This document shows positions 37,264 to 45,942 of a stretch of DNA of 64,000 bases, in pieces. Position 1 is the stretch's first letter, and the number at the start of each line of letters is the position of its first letter. The stretch is taken from positions 220,446 to 284,445 of the forward strand of contig NZ_AUBH01000006.1 in assembly GCF_000429145.1 (NCBI RefSeq), read 5' to 3'. The stretch comes from Aestuariibacter salexigens DSM 15300 (GTDB taxonomy: Bacteria; Pseudomonadota; Gammaproteobacteria; Enterobacterales; Alteromonadaceae). Under the pieces are notes generated by a model. It saw nothing but the letters and a program-made list of their open reading frames with translations. It was not told where the DNA came from and ran no database searches. Position numbers and translations under genes: made by a program.

Positions 37264-37636
37264 ACCCAACGGCAGCGGACTGACTAGATTGGTGCGCGCG
37301 ACCGAATGTTCGATGAAAGGCATTGCCAGTGCCTGGCGCGATGAAGCCGCATTCCGTCAGGAGTGTGTGTTAGCGGTCATATTAATACCAGTGGCTCTTT
37401 GGCTTGGGGAGACACCCTTGGAGATCAGTCTGCTCATCTCATCACTGCTGTTACTATTGGTGGTCGAGAGCCTAAACAGTGCGGTTGAAGCCGCGATAGA
37501 CCGGATTGGGCCGGAACATCATCCCTTATCGGCAAAAGCGAAAGACTTGGGCAGTGCCGCAGTATTTTTCACCATGCTGATAATTGCTGTGTTGTGGATA
37601 CCCTTTTTCTGGCAAAAAATTACACCACTGTTGTAA
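37253..37636 (+). CDS. dgkA: Diacylglycerol kinase
   Basis: The 127-residue integral membrane kinase has three helices and family motifs: GLTRLVRATECSMKGIASAWRDEAAFRQE, VESLNSAVEAAIDRIG (catalytic Glu region) and AKDLGSAAVFFTML. It rephosphorylates diacylglycerol to phosphatidate for lipid recycling. It is translationally coupled to rsmD through an 11-base overlap. Confidence 0.96.
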   Translation: MTHKPNGSGLTRLVRATECSMKGIASAWRDEAAFRQECVLAVILIPVALWLGETPLEISLLISSLLLLLVVESLNSAVEAAIDRIGPEHHPLSAKAKDLGSAAVFFTMLIIAVLWIPFFWQKITPLL

Positions 37637-37641
37637 CAACG

Positions 37642-38226
37642 TTACTCCATCTCCAGACCAATATTGCTCATCTTTTCTGCCGTTGCCATCGCTTTGAGGG
37701 AGAGTATCGAGGCTTTTTCCCTGCGCATATCCTTAAGCGAATTTAACAACTCTGATTGAAAAGCAATTTCCCACTGCATCAGAGGATGAGACTTCACGTC
37801 TGCGTCACTGAGTTCGCCCTCAGCGCTAAATTCAATAAAAGCTTCAACTGAACCCTGAGATAGCTTGCTTACCACGACTGCGCCCTGCGGATCCTCACCC
37901 TGTAAGAGTAACAAGGTCGCAGACATCGACATGCCTGTGTCAATCGCTGGATATACACCAAAGGTGTCATGATCGCTTGCATCAGGAATAGCCAGTTCGA
38001 CTTTTTCCAGCTGTACTGGCAGATTAATTTTCGCACCTGGGGTATGCAACCACTCCCATACCAGGTCAGTACAGGTACGCAAACACTTGGCATCACCTGT
38101 GTCGGTGATATCGCAAAATAATGCGTAGTTAGGCAGCATTCGTTCCAGCAATGTGGCGCAGAACGCCACTGCCCGCCAGTCTTGCAACTCTCTTACCTGC
38201 TGGAAAATTGTCAGTCTATTTTTCAT
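37642..38226 (-). CDS. DUF416 protein, YjaG family
   Basis: The 194-residue protein aligns with E. coli YjaG: ERMLPNYALFC, LVWEWLHTPGAKINLPVQLEKVE, AIPDASDHDTFGVYPAIDT. It is predicted soluble and helical. The biochemical function is unknown. It is convergent with dgkA, 5 bases apart, and divergent from the small HTH gene. Confidence 0.9.
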   Translation of the reverse strand: MKNRLTIFQQVRELQDWRAVAFCATLLERMLPNYALFCDITDTGDAKCLRTCTDLVWEWLHTPGAKINLPVQLEKVELAIPDASDHDTFGVYPAIDTGMSMSATLLLLQGEDPQGAVVVSKLSQGSVEAFIEFSAEGELSDADVKSHPLMQWEIAFQSELLNSLKDMRREKASILSLKAMATAEKMSNIGLEME

Positions 38227-38352
38227 AGTTAATTATCATCAAATAAAAGGCTCGGGTATCCGCTATATCTAAATTGAGAAACCTAAGCCTAGACTTTTCG
38301 TCGATTTTAGCTTTAATAGTAAAACAAAACATTACAACAAGGTGTAAAGGCG

Positions 38353-38535
38353 ATGAGTTTAATGACGGTTGCAGAAGTGGCGGAATTTTTGGGCGTGCAG
38401 GATCTTCGTGTGCAACGTCTGGAGCGCGAGAGCCTGTTAATCTCAAAAGATAAAGACTCAGAGGGTAATCCGTTGTTCGACCGCCAGGACGTTGAAAAGT
38501 ACAAAGAACTCGCCGAACGCCTTGGCGGTATTTGA
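38353..38535 (+). CDS. Small excisionase/MerR-like HTH protein
   Basis: The 60-residue protein looks like a winged helix-turn-helix of the excisionase/MerR N-terminal type: MTVAEVAEFLGVQDLRVQRLE, then a short wing and DRQDVEKYKELAERLGG. It has no effector domain. There is no integrase or phage gene nearby, so a role in prophage excision is not supported; it may be a stand-alone nucleoid or regulatory protein. Confidence 0.8.
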   Translation: MSLMTVAEVAEFLGVQDLRVQRLERESLLISKDKDSEGNPLFDRQDVEKYKELAERLGGI

Positions 38536-38549
38536 CAGTCGGTCGCCCG

Positions 38550-39833
38550 TTAACTGTCAATAACAGCTCGGGCAATTGTTCTTATGCCATGACCTGTAGC
38601 ACCGGCCGCATACATGTTATCAGCACTGCCGTTATACGCTGCCGCCAGATCAATATGTACCCATCCCTGTCCTTGATTAGCGACAAAACGCGATAGAAAG
38701 CCAGCCGCGTTAGAGGCTCCGCCGCCGCCGCCACCTTTTTGCGGACGGCTATTAGCAGTATCAGCAAAGGCCGACGGGCACTTTTCCTGATGCCATGGTT
38801 CAAGTGGCAACGGCCAATGAGGCTCGCATTCAAGCTCAGCGCTTTTCATTACAGTATCGCGGGCTTTTTCATCGAGACTGAATACCGCATTGTAGTCACC
38901 GCCTAAGGCAACTATTGCTGCGCCAGTCAGTGTTGCTGCATCGATGATCAGTGGCGCACCGGTCTCACTTGCTGCCATCAGACCATCCGCCAATACTAGT
39001 CTTCCTTCTGCGTCGGTATTGACGATTTCGACCGTAACGCCGTTCTTATAAGTGATGACATCACCCAGTTTATAGGCATGACCACTTATCAGATTCTCTG
39101 CACAACATAAAAACAGACGCACTCGCTTCTGGACTTTTTGGCTGACCAGTAATCCCATGGCACCAGCCACTGTTGCAGCGCCACCCATATCACATTTCAT
39201 GGTCAGCATGCCTTCGCTCGATTTAATACTGTATCCGCCACTATCAAACGTAATTCCTTTGCCGACCAGCGCGGCATCAACCGGGGCGTTGTCATCGCCG
39301 CCAGGGTTATAATCGACCTCCAGTAACACTGGTGGGCGCTCACTTCCTCGACCAACCTGATAAATACCTGCCCAGCCAGCTTTTTGTAATTCTTCTCCCA
39401 CACAGGTTTTCACAGTTACTGACGCACCACCCAAATCACTCAACCAGTTAGCTACCTGCTCGGCAAGTGATTGCGGCGAGCATTCCTCGGGTGTCTGATT
39501 AATCAGATCTCTGGCAAATTGATACGCCTTAAAACGCTCTGACAGAGTGCTTTTATGCTCATCATCGCACCAGCCAATCTGTTCCGTTCTTTTGGCAGTA
39601 CTGAAGCTCATGGCAAACGCCCACTGCTGCTCAGGATGCCAGCTCCCAGTGAGCTTTACTGAACGCGGATTGAGGGCCTCCAGTTGCCGACCCGCTTTTT
39701 TCACCTGCCTCAGATTCAGTTCTTCGTCCGCCAGATGGATAGTCGCAGTATCTCCGTCAAAGGACAGCATGGCTTTATCGTTCCAAGCTTCAGAAGCAGG
39801 AGTGGTAGATAAGCGTATGTAAAGTTGTGACAT
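38550..39833 (-). CDS. pepB: Aminopeptidase B (leucyl aminopeptidase family M17)
   Basis: The 427-residue enzyme has the M17 metal site: GKGITFDSGGYSIKSSEGM, KCDMGGAATVAGAM and the signature NTDAEGRLVLADGL. The C-terminal GWVHIDLAAAYN completes the active site. Length equals that of E. coli PepB (427) rather than the longer PepA. It removes N-terminal residues from peptides in the cytoplasm, probably as a hexamer with two metals. Confidence 0.95.
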   Translation of the reverse strand: MSQLYIRLSTTPASEAWNDKAMLSFDGDTATIHLADEELNLRQVKKAGRQLEALNPRSVKLTGSWHPEQQWAFAMSFSTAKRTEQIGWCDDEHKSTLSERFKAYQFARDLINQTPEECSPQSLAEQVANWLSDLGGASVTVKTCVGEELQKAGWAGIYQVGRGSERPPVLLEVDYNPGGDDNAPVDAALVGKGITFDSGGYSIKSSEGMLTMKCDMGGAATVAGAMGLLVSQKVQKRVRLFLCCAENLISGHAYKLGDVITYKNGVTVEIVNTDAEGRLVLADGLMAASETGAPLIIDAATLTGAAIVALGGDYNAVFSLDEKARDTVMKSAELECEPHWPLPLEPWHQEKCPSAFADTANSRPQKGGGGGGASNAAGFLSRFVANQGQGWVHIDLAAAYNGSADNMYAAGATGHGIRTIARAVIDS

Positions 39834-39929
39834 GGTTTCACTCTTTGTGTCTCATTTAGAAACATTAGTGTAAAGGATCGCAGCAGTGCTTTAAAATGCT
39901 GTGGTTTGATGATGTAAAGATGTCACCGT

Positions 39930-40637
39930 ATGCAATATGATCCTCCTCTGACCAAAGCGACATTACTCAAGCGCTATAAACGTTTCCTGGCGGATGTGCA
40001 GCTTGAAGATGGCCAGATTCTTACCGCACACTGTGCTAACACGGGCGCCATGACAGGTTGCGCCGAGCCTGGATTTACCGCATGGCTGCATTTTCACAAT
40101 AATCCTAAACGTAAGCTCCCCTGTTCGTGGGTACTTGCCGAGAACCACCGCGGTGAGATGATTGGCATTGATACACATATGGCTAATGAACTGGTACACA
40201 AGGCTTTACTTGAGGGCAGACTTGAACCACTTAGTGGATACGACACTGTTAAACGGGAGGTATCTTATGGAACGCAGCGTAGTCGCATTGATTTCTTATT
40301 GGCCTCAGAAAATCGTCGAGATTGCTATGTAGAAGTTAAATCAGTGACCCTGTGTACCGACGGTCACACAGGCCTGTTCCCCGATACGGTCACAGACCGA
40401 GGACGTAAGCATCTCCTTGAACTCACCGAGATGGCCAGACAGGGACACAGAGTGGTACTGATTTACTGCGTGCAGCATACCGGGATCCAACACGTCTCGT
40501 TACAAAATACTATCGACCCGGCCTACACTGAGACATTGCTTTCAGCCCAGCAGCAAGGGCTTGAAATTTATGCCTTTGGTTGCGAATTGAACCAAAAAAA
40601 TAGCTATATAAATCAACAACTCCCAGTCGAGATGTAA
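39930..40637 (+). CDS. sfsA: SfsA family DNA/RNA nuclease-like protein
   Basis: The 235-residue protein matches SfsA: RYKRFLADVQLEDGQ, HCANTGAMTGCAEPG and the PD-(D/E)XK-like SRIDFLLASE...CYVEVKSVTL. SfsA was first described as a sugar fermentation stimulation protein; structure suggests a nuclease fold and nucleic-acid binding. It precedes dksA by 208 bases, the usual gammaproteobacterial order. Confidence 0.95.
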   Translation: MQYDPPLTKATLLKRYKRFLADVQLEDGQILTAHCANTGAMTGCAEPGFTAWLHFHNNPKRKLPCSWVLAENHRGEMIGIDTHMANELVHKALLEGRLEPLSGYDTVKREVSYGTQRSRIDFLLASENRRDCYVEVKSVTLCTDGHTGLFPDTVTDRGRKHLLELTEMARQGHRVVLIYCVQHTGIQHVSLQNTIDPAYTETLLSAQQQGLEIYAFGCELNQKNSYINQQLPVEM

Positions 40638-40845
40638 AAAATCTGTTGAAAAAAAAACTGGTGACGCCATATTTGCGTCCTTGATTTTTTCGGTCGCCCG
40701 TCGATTCAACGCCAACAGCGTGCACGCGGGTAGTCGCAAACCCTGACAAGACCGTCACCATAAAATTGCCTGTTCGTCAGCATTTTGCTATAGATAGCCG
40801 ACTGTGCAGTTTTGCAGTGGTGTCGTAGTGTAGGAGAAATGGCAC

Positions 40846-41295
40846 ATGCCAACAGGAAAAGAAAACAAGTCAGTTGGACTTCTGGCACTAGCGGGTCTCG
40901 AACCTTATCAGGAGAAAGACGGCGAAGAATATATGGGCGAAAGTCAGCTACAGCACTTTCGTCTGATACTTAAAGCATGGCGCGATCAATTGCGTGAAGA
41001 AGTCGATCGTACCGTCACGCACATGAAAGACGAAGCCGCCAACTTTCCTGATCCAGTAGACCGTGCTGCGCAAGAAGAAGAGTTTAGTCTTGAATTGCGC
41101 ACCCGTGACCGTGAACGTAAGTTAATAAAGAAAATCGAGAAAACGCTCAAGCGAATAGAGGAAGATGATTTTGGTTTCTGCGATGCTTGCGGTATCGAAA
41201 TCGGCATCCGTCGACTAGAAGCGCGTCCCACCGCCGACCTGTGCATCGACTGTAAAACGCTGGCGGAAATCAAAGAGAAGCAGTTACAAGGGTAA
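40846..41295 (+). CDS. dksA: RNA polymerase-binding transcription factor DksA
   Basis: The 149-residue factor has the coiled-coil with the conserved tip [11 protein letters not shown] (acidic residues that reach the polymerase active site). Its zinc finger has four Cys (DFGFCDACG and [11 protein letters not shown]). With ppGpp it represses rRNA promoters and activates amino-acid promoters. All functional residues are present. A terminator follows and gluQ starts 36 bases downstream. Confidence 0.98.
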   Translation: MPTGKENKSVGLLALAGLEPYQEKDGEEYMGESQLQHFRLILKAWRDQLREEVDRTVTHMKDEAANFPDPVDRAAQEEEFSLELRTRDRERKLIKKIEKTLKRIEEDDFGFCDACGIEIGIRRLEARPTADLCIDCKTLAEIKEKQLQG

Positions 41296-41307
41296 CGCAA
41301 CGCGAAA

Positions 41308-41334
41308 AAGGCTGCCCTCGGCAGTCTTTTTTTG
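41308..41334 (+). terminator. Terminator after dksA
   Basis: GGCTGCC/GGCAGTC (one wobble) with loop CTC and seven T residues, 13 bases after the dksA stop and directly before gluQ. Confidence 0.85.
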
Positions 41335-42246
41335 TGGACTGCCGGCATGCCTCATAGCAACACCTCTTCATCCTATATTGGTCGCTTTGCACCCTCCCCC
41401 TCCGGCGATCTGCATTTTGGCTCCCTGATTGCTGCACTTGGCAGTTACTTACAGGCAAGGGCGAACGCCGGTCAATGGCGCTTACGTATCGACGACATTG
41501 ACCCACCTCGTGAGGTAACAGGTGCTGCAGATTCGATACAACGCACCCTTGAAGCGCACGGGCTGTATTGGGATGGGCCCGTTGTATACCAGTCTTCGCA
41601 TCATCAGCGTTATCAGCAAGCTTTGAACAAATTGCAGGAAAATGATTGTTTGTACTCCTGCGAGTGCACGCGAAAACGGATTAAAGGTATAGGTGGTTCA
41701 TATGATGGACATTGCAGGATGCTGGGTCTGTCACACATCGATAACGCGCTAAGAGTGCATAACCCTTCTCCGGTGACGGCATTTCATGACAATCAACTCG
41801 GCCCGGTGAAAATAGATGACCGCGTGGCTAGCGAGGATTTTATCGTGCGCCGCAAGGATCAGCTTTTTGCTTATCATCTTGCCTGCGTCGTAGACGAACA
41901 CGATATGGGAATCACAGAAGTGGTGCGCGGCAGTGATTTGTTACTGCCCACGGTATGCCAATTATCCTTATTTGCGATGTTTGACTGGACTCCGCCTGCC
42001 TACCGACATTTACCAGTCGCAATATCACCATCTGGTAGTAAATTTAGTAAGCAAAACCATGCCCGGCCATTGGACAACAACGGGGCAAGTGCAAACCTCT
42101 TTGCGGCACTTAAATTTTTACGTCAACCTTTGACGCCAGACAGCCAACATGCACCGGTCGAAGAGCTACTTGAACACGCAATTGAGAACTGGCAGCCCGC
42201 TGCGATACCCATCACACGCGAAATCGTTGTCGAGTTGGCTGAATAG
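41332..42246 (+). CDS. gluQ: Glutamyl-Q tRNA(Asp) synthetase
   Basis: The 304-residue protein is the truncated glutamyl-tRNA-synthetase paralogue that adds glutamate to queuosine in tRNA-Asp. It has the HIGH-like HFGS in APSPSGDLHFGSLIAALGSY, a zinc-binding CSCEC motif and the KFSKQNHA loop equal to KMSKS, and it lacks the anticodon-binding domain. The ATG at 41344-41346 in MPHSNTSS could also be used. It lies between dksA and pcnB as in E. coli. Confidence 0.95.
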   Translation: MWTAGMPHSNTSSSYIGRFAPSPSGDLHFGSLIAALGSYLQARANAGQWRLRIDDIDPPREVTGAADSIQRTLEAHGLYWDGPVVYQSSHHQRYQQALNKLQENDCLYSCECTRKRIKGIGGSYDGHCRMLGLSHIDNALRVHNPSPVTAFHDNQLGPVKIDDRVASEDFIVRRKDQLFAYHLACVVDEHDMGITEVVRGSDLLLPTVCQLSLFAMFDWTPPAYRHLPVAISPSGSKFSKQNHARPLDNNGASANLFAALKFLRQPLTPDSQHAPVEELLEHAIENWQPAAIPITREIVVELAE

Positions 42247-42298
42247 CCGTATCATAAGCGACCTTCAAAGCCCGACTTATCAACGCGTTCTGTTTTTA

Positions 42299-42315
42299 TA
42301 GGAGACGTCGCCATC
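42299..42315 (+). promoter_or_regulatory. Ribosome-binding site and AUC start of pcnB
   Basis: TAGGAGA (42299-42305) is followed 8 bases later by ATC at 42313, in frame with pcnB. The next usable start, GTG 42325, is 20 bases from the Shine-Dalgarno, too far. The decoded N-terminus (x-I-T-R-V) lines up with E. coli PcnB, which starts at AUU. Confidence 0.7.
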
Positions 42316-43695
42316 ATCACGCGAGTGTTAAAAAAGGTTAGACAGGTGGTTTCCGGCCAGTCCGCCTCTGGATTGTCAGCGGTCGTTATCCCCCGTGCTG
42401 AGCACAACATCTCTCGAGACGATATCAGTGACAATGCGCTTAAGGTCTTGTACCGACTGGATAAAGCAGGGTTCGATGCCTATTTGGTGGGCGGCTGCGT
42501 GCGTGATTTGATGCTTGGCTTGCATCCGAAAGATTTTGATGTAGTCACCAATGCGACCCCTGAGCAAATCAAGGGTCTGTTCCGTAACTGTCGACTTATC
42601 GGGCGACGTTTTCGCTTGGCCCACATCGTATTCGGCAGAGAAATCATCGAAGTCGCGACATTTCGCGGTCACCACGAGCAGAGCGAGCCAAAAGATAAAA
42701 GCCATCAGGGTGAACAGGGACAGCTTCTGAGGGACAACGTATTTGGTACTATCGAAGAAGATGCTGAGCGCCGAGACTTCACCATAAACGCAATGTATTA
42801 CAACATTGCGGATTACTCAGTGACAGACTTCGCTAACGGTATTAAAGCCATTAAGCAGCGCCGCATTGAATTAATCGGCGACGCCGAGACGCGCTACCGT
42901 GAAGACCCAGTACGTATGTTGCGCGCGGTCAGATTCGCGGCCAAGCTCAACATGAACATCAGTGACGCGACCGGTAAACCCATTGTAAAACTGGGGCATT
43001 TGCTTACTCATGTGCCAGCAGCACGATTATTTGAAGAAGTCATCAAATTACTGATCTCCGGCAACGGGCTGCAAACGTTTAAGCTGCTGCTGGAATATAA
43101 GTTATTCGGTTATCTGTTCCCCCATATTGCTCCGCAGTTAGACGATCCGCAAAGCCGTGAATACCGGTTCATCCAAAAAATTCTGATAAACACCGACAAC
43201 CGCATCAATACAGACCAGCGCGTGACGCCGGCATTTACCTATGCAGCAATGCTATGGTATCCAATTGAAGAGCGCAGCCAGCAGTTGACGTTCGAATCCG
43301 GACTGACACAACATGATGCGTTTAACATTGCCATGAATGATGTGCTTACGGAACAAATCCAGCGGATCATGATACCGAAGCGGTTCAGCACGTCCATGCG
43401 TGAAATATGGCAGCTTCAACATCGCTTGCCGAAGCGATTTGGCCGTCGAGCCTACCAGCTTCTCGCCCATCCTAGATTTCGTGCTGCATACGACTTCCTA
43501 TTAGTCAGAGCTGAAGTTGAGGGAGGTGAACTGGTCGAGTTAGCAGAGTGGTGGACCGAATTCCAGGATGCCTCCAATGACCACAAAAAGGCGATGCTTG
43601 AGAGCCTGCGTCGCCAGGAAGGCAGACGTGGTGCACCGCGTCGACGACGGACGCGCCGCAAGAAGGCCCCAACCTCGGGATCAAATGCACAGTAA
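42313..43695 (+). CDS. pcnB: Poly(A) polymerase I
   Basis: The 460-residue enzyme adds poly(A) tails that promote RNA decay. It has the nucleotidyltransferase site VGGCVRDLMLG and DFDVVTNATPEQI, then RRFRLAHIVFG, RRDFTINAMYYN and YREDPVRMLRAVRFAAKLN. The basic C-terminus is rich in Arg. The start is unusual: an in-frame ATC with a well-placed Shine-Dalgarno replaces AUG, as with the AUU start of E. coli pcnB, which keeps synthesis low. The alternative is GTG 42325 (456 residues). Its end overlaps folK by 11 bases. Confidence 0.93.
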   Translation: MITRVLKKVRQVVSGQSASGLSAVVIPRAEHNISRDDISDNALKVLYRLDKAGFDAYLVGGCVRDLMLGLHPKDFDVVTNATPEQIKGLFRNCRLIGRRFRLAHIVFGREIIEVATFRGHHEQSEPKDKSHQGEQGQLLRDNVFGTIEEDAERRDFTINAMYYNIADYSVTDFANGIKAIKQRRIELIGDAETRYREDPVRMLRAVRFAAKLNMNISDATGKPIVKLGHLLTHVPAARLFEEVIKLLISGNGLQTFKLLLEYKLFGYLFPHIAPQLDDPQSREYRFIQKILINTDNRINTDQRVTPAFTYAAMLWYPIEERSQQLTFESGLTQHDAFNIAMNDVLTEQIQRIMIPKRFSTSMREIWQLQHRLPKRFGRRAYQLLAHPRFRAAYDFLLVRAEVEGGELVELAEWWTEFQDASNDHKKAMLESLRRQEGRRGAPRRRRTRRKKAPTSGSNAQ

Positions 43696-44203
43696 TATAT
43701 TTCTCGGTATTGGCGCTAATCTGGGCGATCCTATACAACAGGTTATAGCGTCATTACGACTGCTATTTAACTATCCGGCAGTTGAACTTATTGACGTTTC
43801 TTCGCTTTATCACAGCGCGCCTATGGGCCCACAGCTCCAACCAGATTATGTCAATGCGGTAGCACAGATTCATTGCACTTTGAATGCACATGATTTGCTC
43901 GATGTTCTGCAAGACATTGAGCAACAAAGCGGACGAGTGCGTAACGGTGAACGCTGGGGACCGCGTACCCTTGATCTTGACATGTTGCTATTTGACAACC
44001 ATACCTACAACACTCAGCGTCTCACTGTGCCCCACTACGGCATGCGGGAACGGGCGTTTGTGTTGTATCCACTCGCTGAGATTGCGCCACAGTTAGTCAT
44101 GCCAGATGGGACGCCGATTTCGTCGTTGCTGGAACAGTGTCATGACTCGGACCTGCGTATTGGCCTGACACGCGAGAATGTCTGGCAACAGATCCGGTCA
44201 TAG
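43685..44203 (+). CDS. folK: 2-amino-4-hydroxy-6-hydroxymethyldihydropteridine pyrophosphokinase
   Basis: The 172-residue enzyme transfers pyrophosphate from ATP to 6-hydroxymethyl-dihydropterin in folate synthesis. It has NIFLGIGANLGDP, YHSAPMGPQLQPDYVNAVAQ and the signature RWGPRTLDLDMLLFDN with catalytic Asp residues. Translation starts at ATG 43685 inside the end of pcnB, where family homology begins; the longer open frame upstream is only pcnB read in another frame. Confidence 0.95.
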   Translation: MHSNIFLGIGANLGDPIQQVIASLRLLFNYPAVELIDVSSLYHSAPMGPQLQPDYVNAVAQIHCTLNAHDLLDVLQDIEQQSGRVRNGERWGPRTLDLDMLLFDNHTYNTQRLTVPHYGMRERAFVLYPLAEIAPQLVMPDGTPISSLLEQCHDSDLRIGLTRENVWQQIRS

Positions 44204-44257
44204 TCTGGCATTCGTGTCGAAAATCCGTATAGTGCCAAGCGTTGTTTAAATGAGTAA

Positions 44258-45058
44258 GTGAAGATGAAAAAAGTCACCACTGCTACGTTATGTAAAATGA
44301 AACAAGACGGCGACAAGATCACCGTACTGACCGCCTATGACACCAGTTTCGCCAAGCTCTTTGACGAACAGGGCATAGACGTTTTATTGATTGGTGACTC
44401 ACTGGGTATGGTGCTGCAGGGCCACGACGATACCCTGCCTGTCAGTGTCGATGACATTTGTTACCACACCACTGCAGTGCGACGAGGTGTTAACCGCGCG
44501 CTGGTGATTGCTGACATGCCATTCATGTCCTACGCAACTGTCGAGCAAACGTACAACAACGCCGCTAAACTGATGGCGGCGGGCGCACAGATGGTCAAAC
44601 TTGAAGGTGGGAGCTGGCTGTTAGAAGCGATATCCGGTCTTACCGAGCGTGGCATTCCTGTATGTGGACACCTGGGCCTGACTCCCCAGTCTGTACATGT
44701 TCTGGGCGGCTTTAAAGTACAAGGCAGAGAACAAAAACAGGCTGACAGCCTGGTTGAGCAGGCTATTGCGCTGCAAAACGCCGGCGCTCAGATGTTGGTA
44801 CTGGAATGTATTCCTCGTGCACTGGGACAGCGTGTCACAGAGGCGGTCAATATCCCGGTTATTGGCATTGGTGCGGGTCCTGAGACTGATGGTCAGGTTC
44901 TGGTTATGCATGATATGTTGGGGATTAGCGCCAACTACATGCCAAAATTTTCTAAAAACTATCTTCAGCATACCGGTGATATTCGTGACGCCGTCAAACA
45001 CTATATCAAAGAAGTACGCGAGGGGTCGTTCCCTGGTCCCGAACACAGTTTTGAATAA
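44258..45058 (+). CDS. panB: 3-methyl-2-oxobutanoate hydroxymethyltransferase
   Basis: The 266-residue TIM-barrel enzyme makes ketopantoate from alpha-ketoisovalerate and methylene-THF. Markers: [67 protein letters not shown] and [20 protein letters not shown]. It is first of panB-panC; the genes are 8 bases apart. Confidence 0.98.
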   Translation: MKMKKVTTATLCKMKQDGDKITVLTAYDTSFAKLFDEQGIDVLLIGDSLGMVLQGHDDTLPVSVDDICYHTTAVRRGVNRALVIADMPFMSYATVEQTYNNAAKLMAAGAQMVKLEGGSWLLEAISGLTERGIPVCGHLGLTPQSVHVLGGFKVQGREQKQADSLVEQAIALQNAGAQMLVLECIPRALGQRVTEAVNIPVIGIGAGPETDGQVLVMHDMLGISANYMPKFSKNYLQHTGDIRDAVKHYIKEVREGSFPGPEHSFE

Positions 45059-45066
45059 GGTTTAGT

Positions 45067-45921
45067 ATGCAAACCATTAGCGACATACTGACACTGAGAG
45101 AAAAACGCCGTGAGTGGCAGCTCAAAGGTCAAAAAATAGCGTTTGTCCCCACCATGGGGAATTTGCACGATGGCCACTTGAAATTGGTTAAGGAAGCCAA
45201 AAGGCATGCAGAAATTGTCGTGGTATCCATCTTTGTTAATCCTTTGCAGTTTGGACCCGATGAAGATCTTGATGCCTATCCGAGGACACTTGAGCAAGAC
45301 AAACAGGCACTCGTCGAACTCGGCGTTGATGTGTTGTTTACCCCCAGCGTAAGCGCGATTTATCCGCGCGGCCTGGAACAACAAACGTTTGTAGAGGTGC
45401 CGGGCATCTCCTATATGATCTGCGGAGCCAGTCGTCCAGGACACTTTCGTGGTGTTGCCACAATTGTATGCAAGTTGTTTAACATGGTGCAGCCTAATCT
45501 GGCATTTTTTGGCGAGAAAGACTTCCAGCAGCTTCAGGTCATCCGCGCCATGGTGACGGATTTATCAATGAATGTTCAGGTTTTTGGCGTACCTACCGAG
45601 CGCGAACACGATGGTCTGGCTATGAGCTCTCGTAACAACTACTTGAGTGATGAAGAACGTCAGATTGCACCGGTTTTATACCAATGCTTGCGTACTCTTG
45701 CTGACAATATCGAGTTGGGCCGCAGGGATTTTTCAGCACTTATCAGTGAGCAGAAAAACGTCCTGTCAGACGCAGGCTTTAAGCCTGATTATCTTGAGAT
45801 CCGCGCAGTTGACTCATTACTTCATCCTGGACATGAAGAAACTGAACTGGTCGTGCTAGGCGCGGCATTTCTGGGTAAAACGCGCTTAATTGACAATATC
45901 AGGGTGACCCTTAAATCCTGA
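45067..45921 (+). CDS. panC: Pantoate-beta-alanine ligase
   Basis: The 284-residue adenylate-forming ligase joins pantoate and beta-alanine to pantothenate. It has the HIGH-type [47 protein letters not shown] and the KMSKS-like [12 protein letters not shown]. It needs beta-alanine, which the adjacent PanP-type decarboxylase is predicted to supply. Confidence 0.98.
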   Translation: MQTISDILTLREKRREWQLKGQKIAFVPTMGNLHDGHLKLVKEAKRHAEIVVVSIFVNPLQFGPDEDLDAYPRTLEQDKQALVELGVDVLFTPSVSAIYPRGLEQQTFVEVPGISYMICGASRPGHFRGVATIVCKLFNMVQPNLAFFGEKDFQQLQVIRAMVTDLSMNVQVFGVPTEREHDGLAMSSRNNYLSDEERQIAPVLYQCLRTLADNIELGRRDFSALISEQKNVLSDAGFKPDYLEIRAVDSLLHPGHEETELVVLGAAFLGKTRLIDNIRVTLKS

Positions 45922-45942
45922 CCAGAACTCGCTGCCGCCTGC

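Noticed and set aside
38353..38535. Phage excisionase
   Set aside because: No integrase, attachment site or phage gene in the neighbourhood.
43568..43684. Longer FolK with 39 extra N-terminal residues
   Set aside because: The extra part is the arginine-rich end of pcnB read in another frame; FolK homology begins at NIFLGIGAN.
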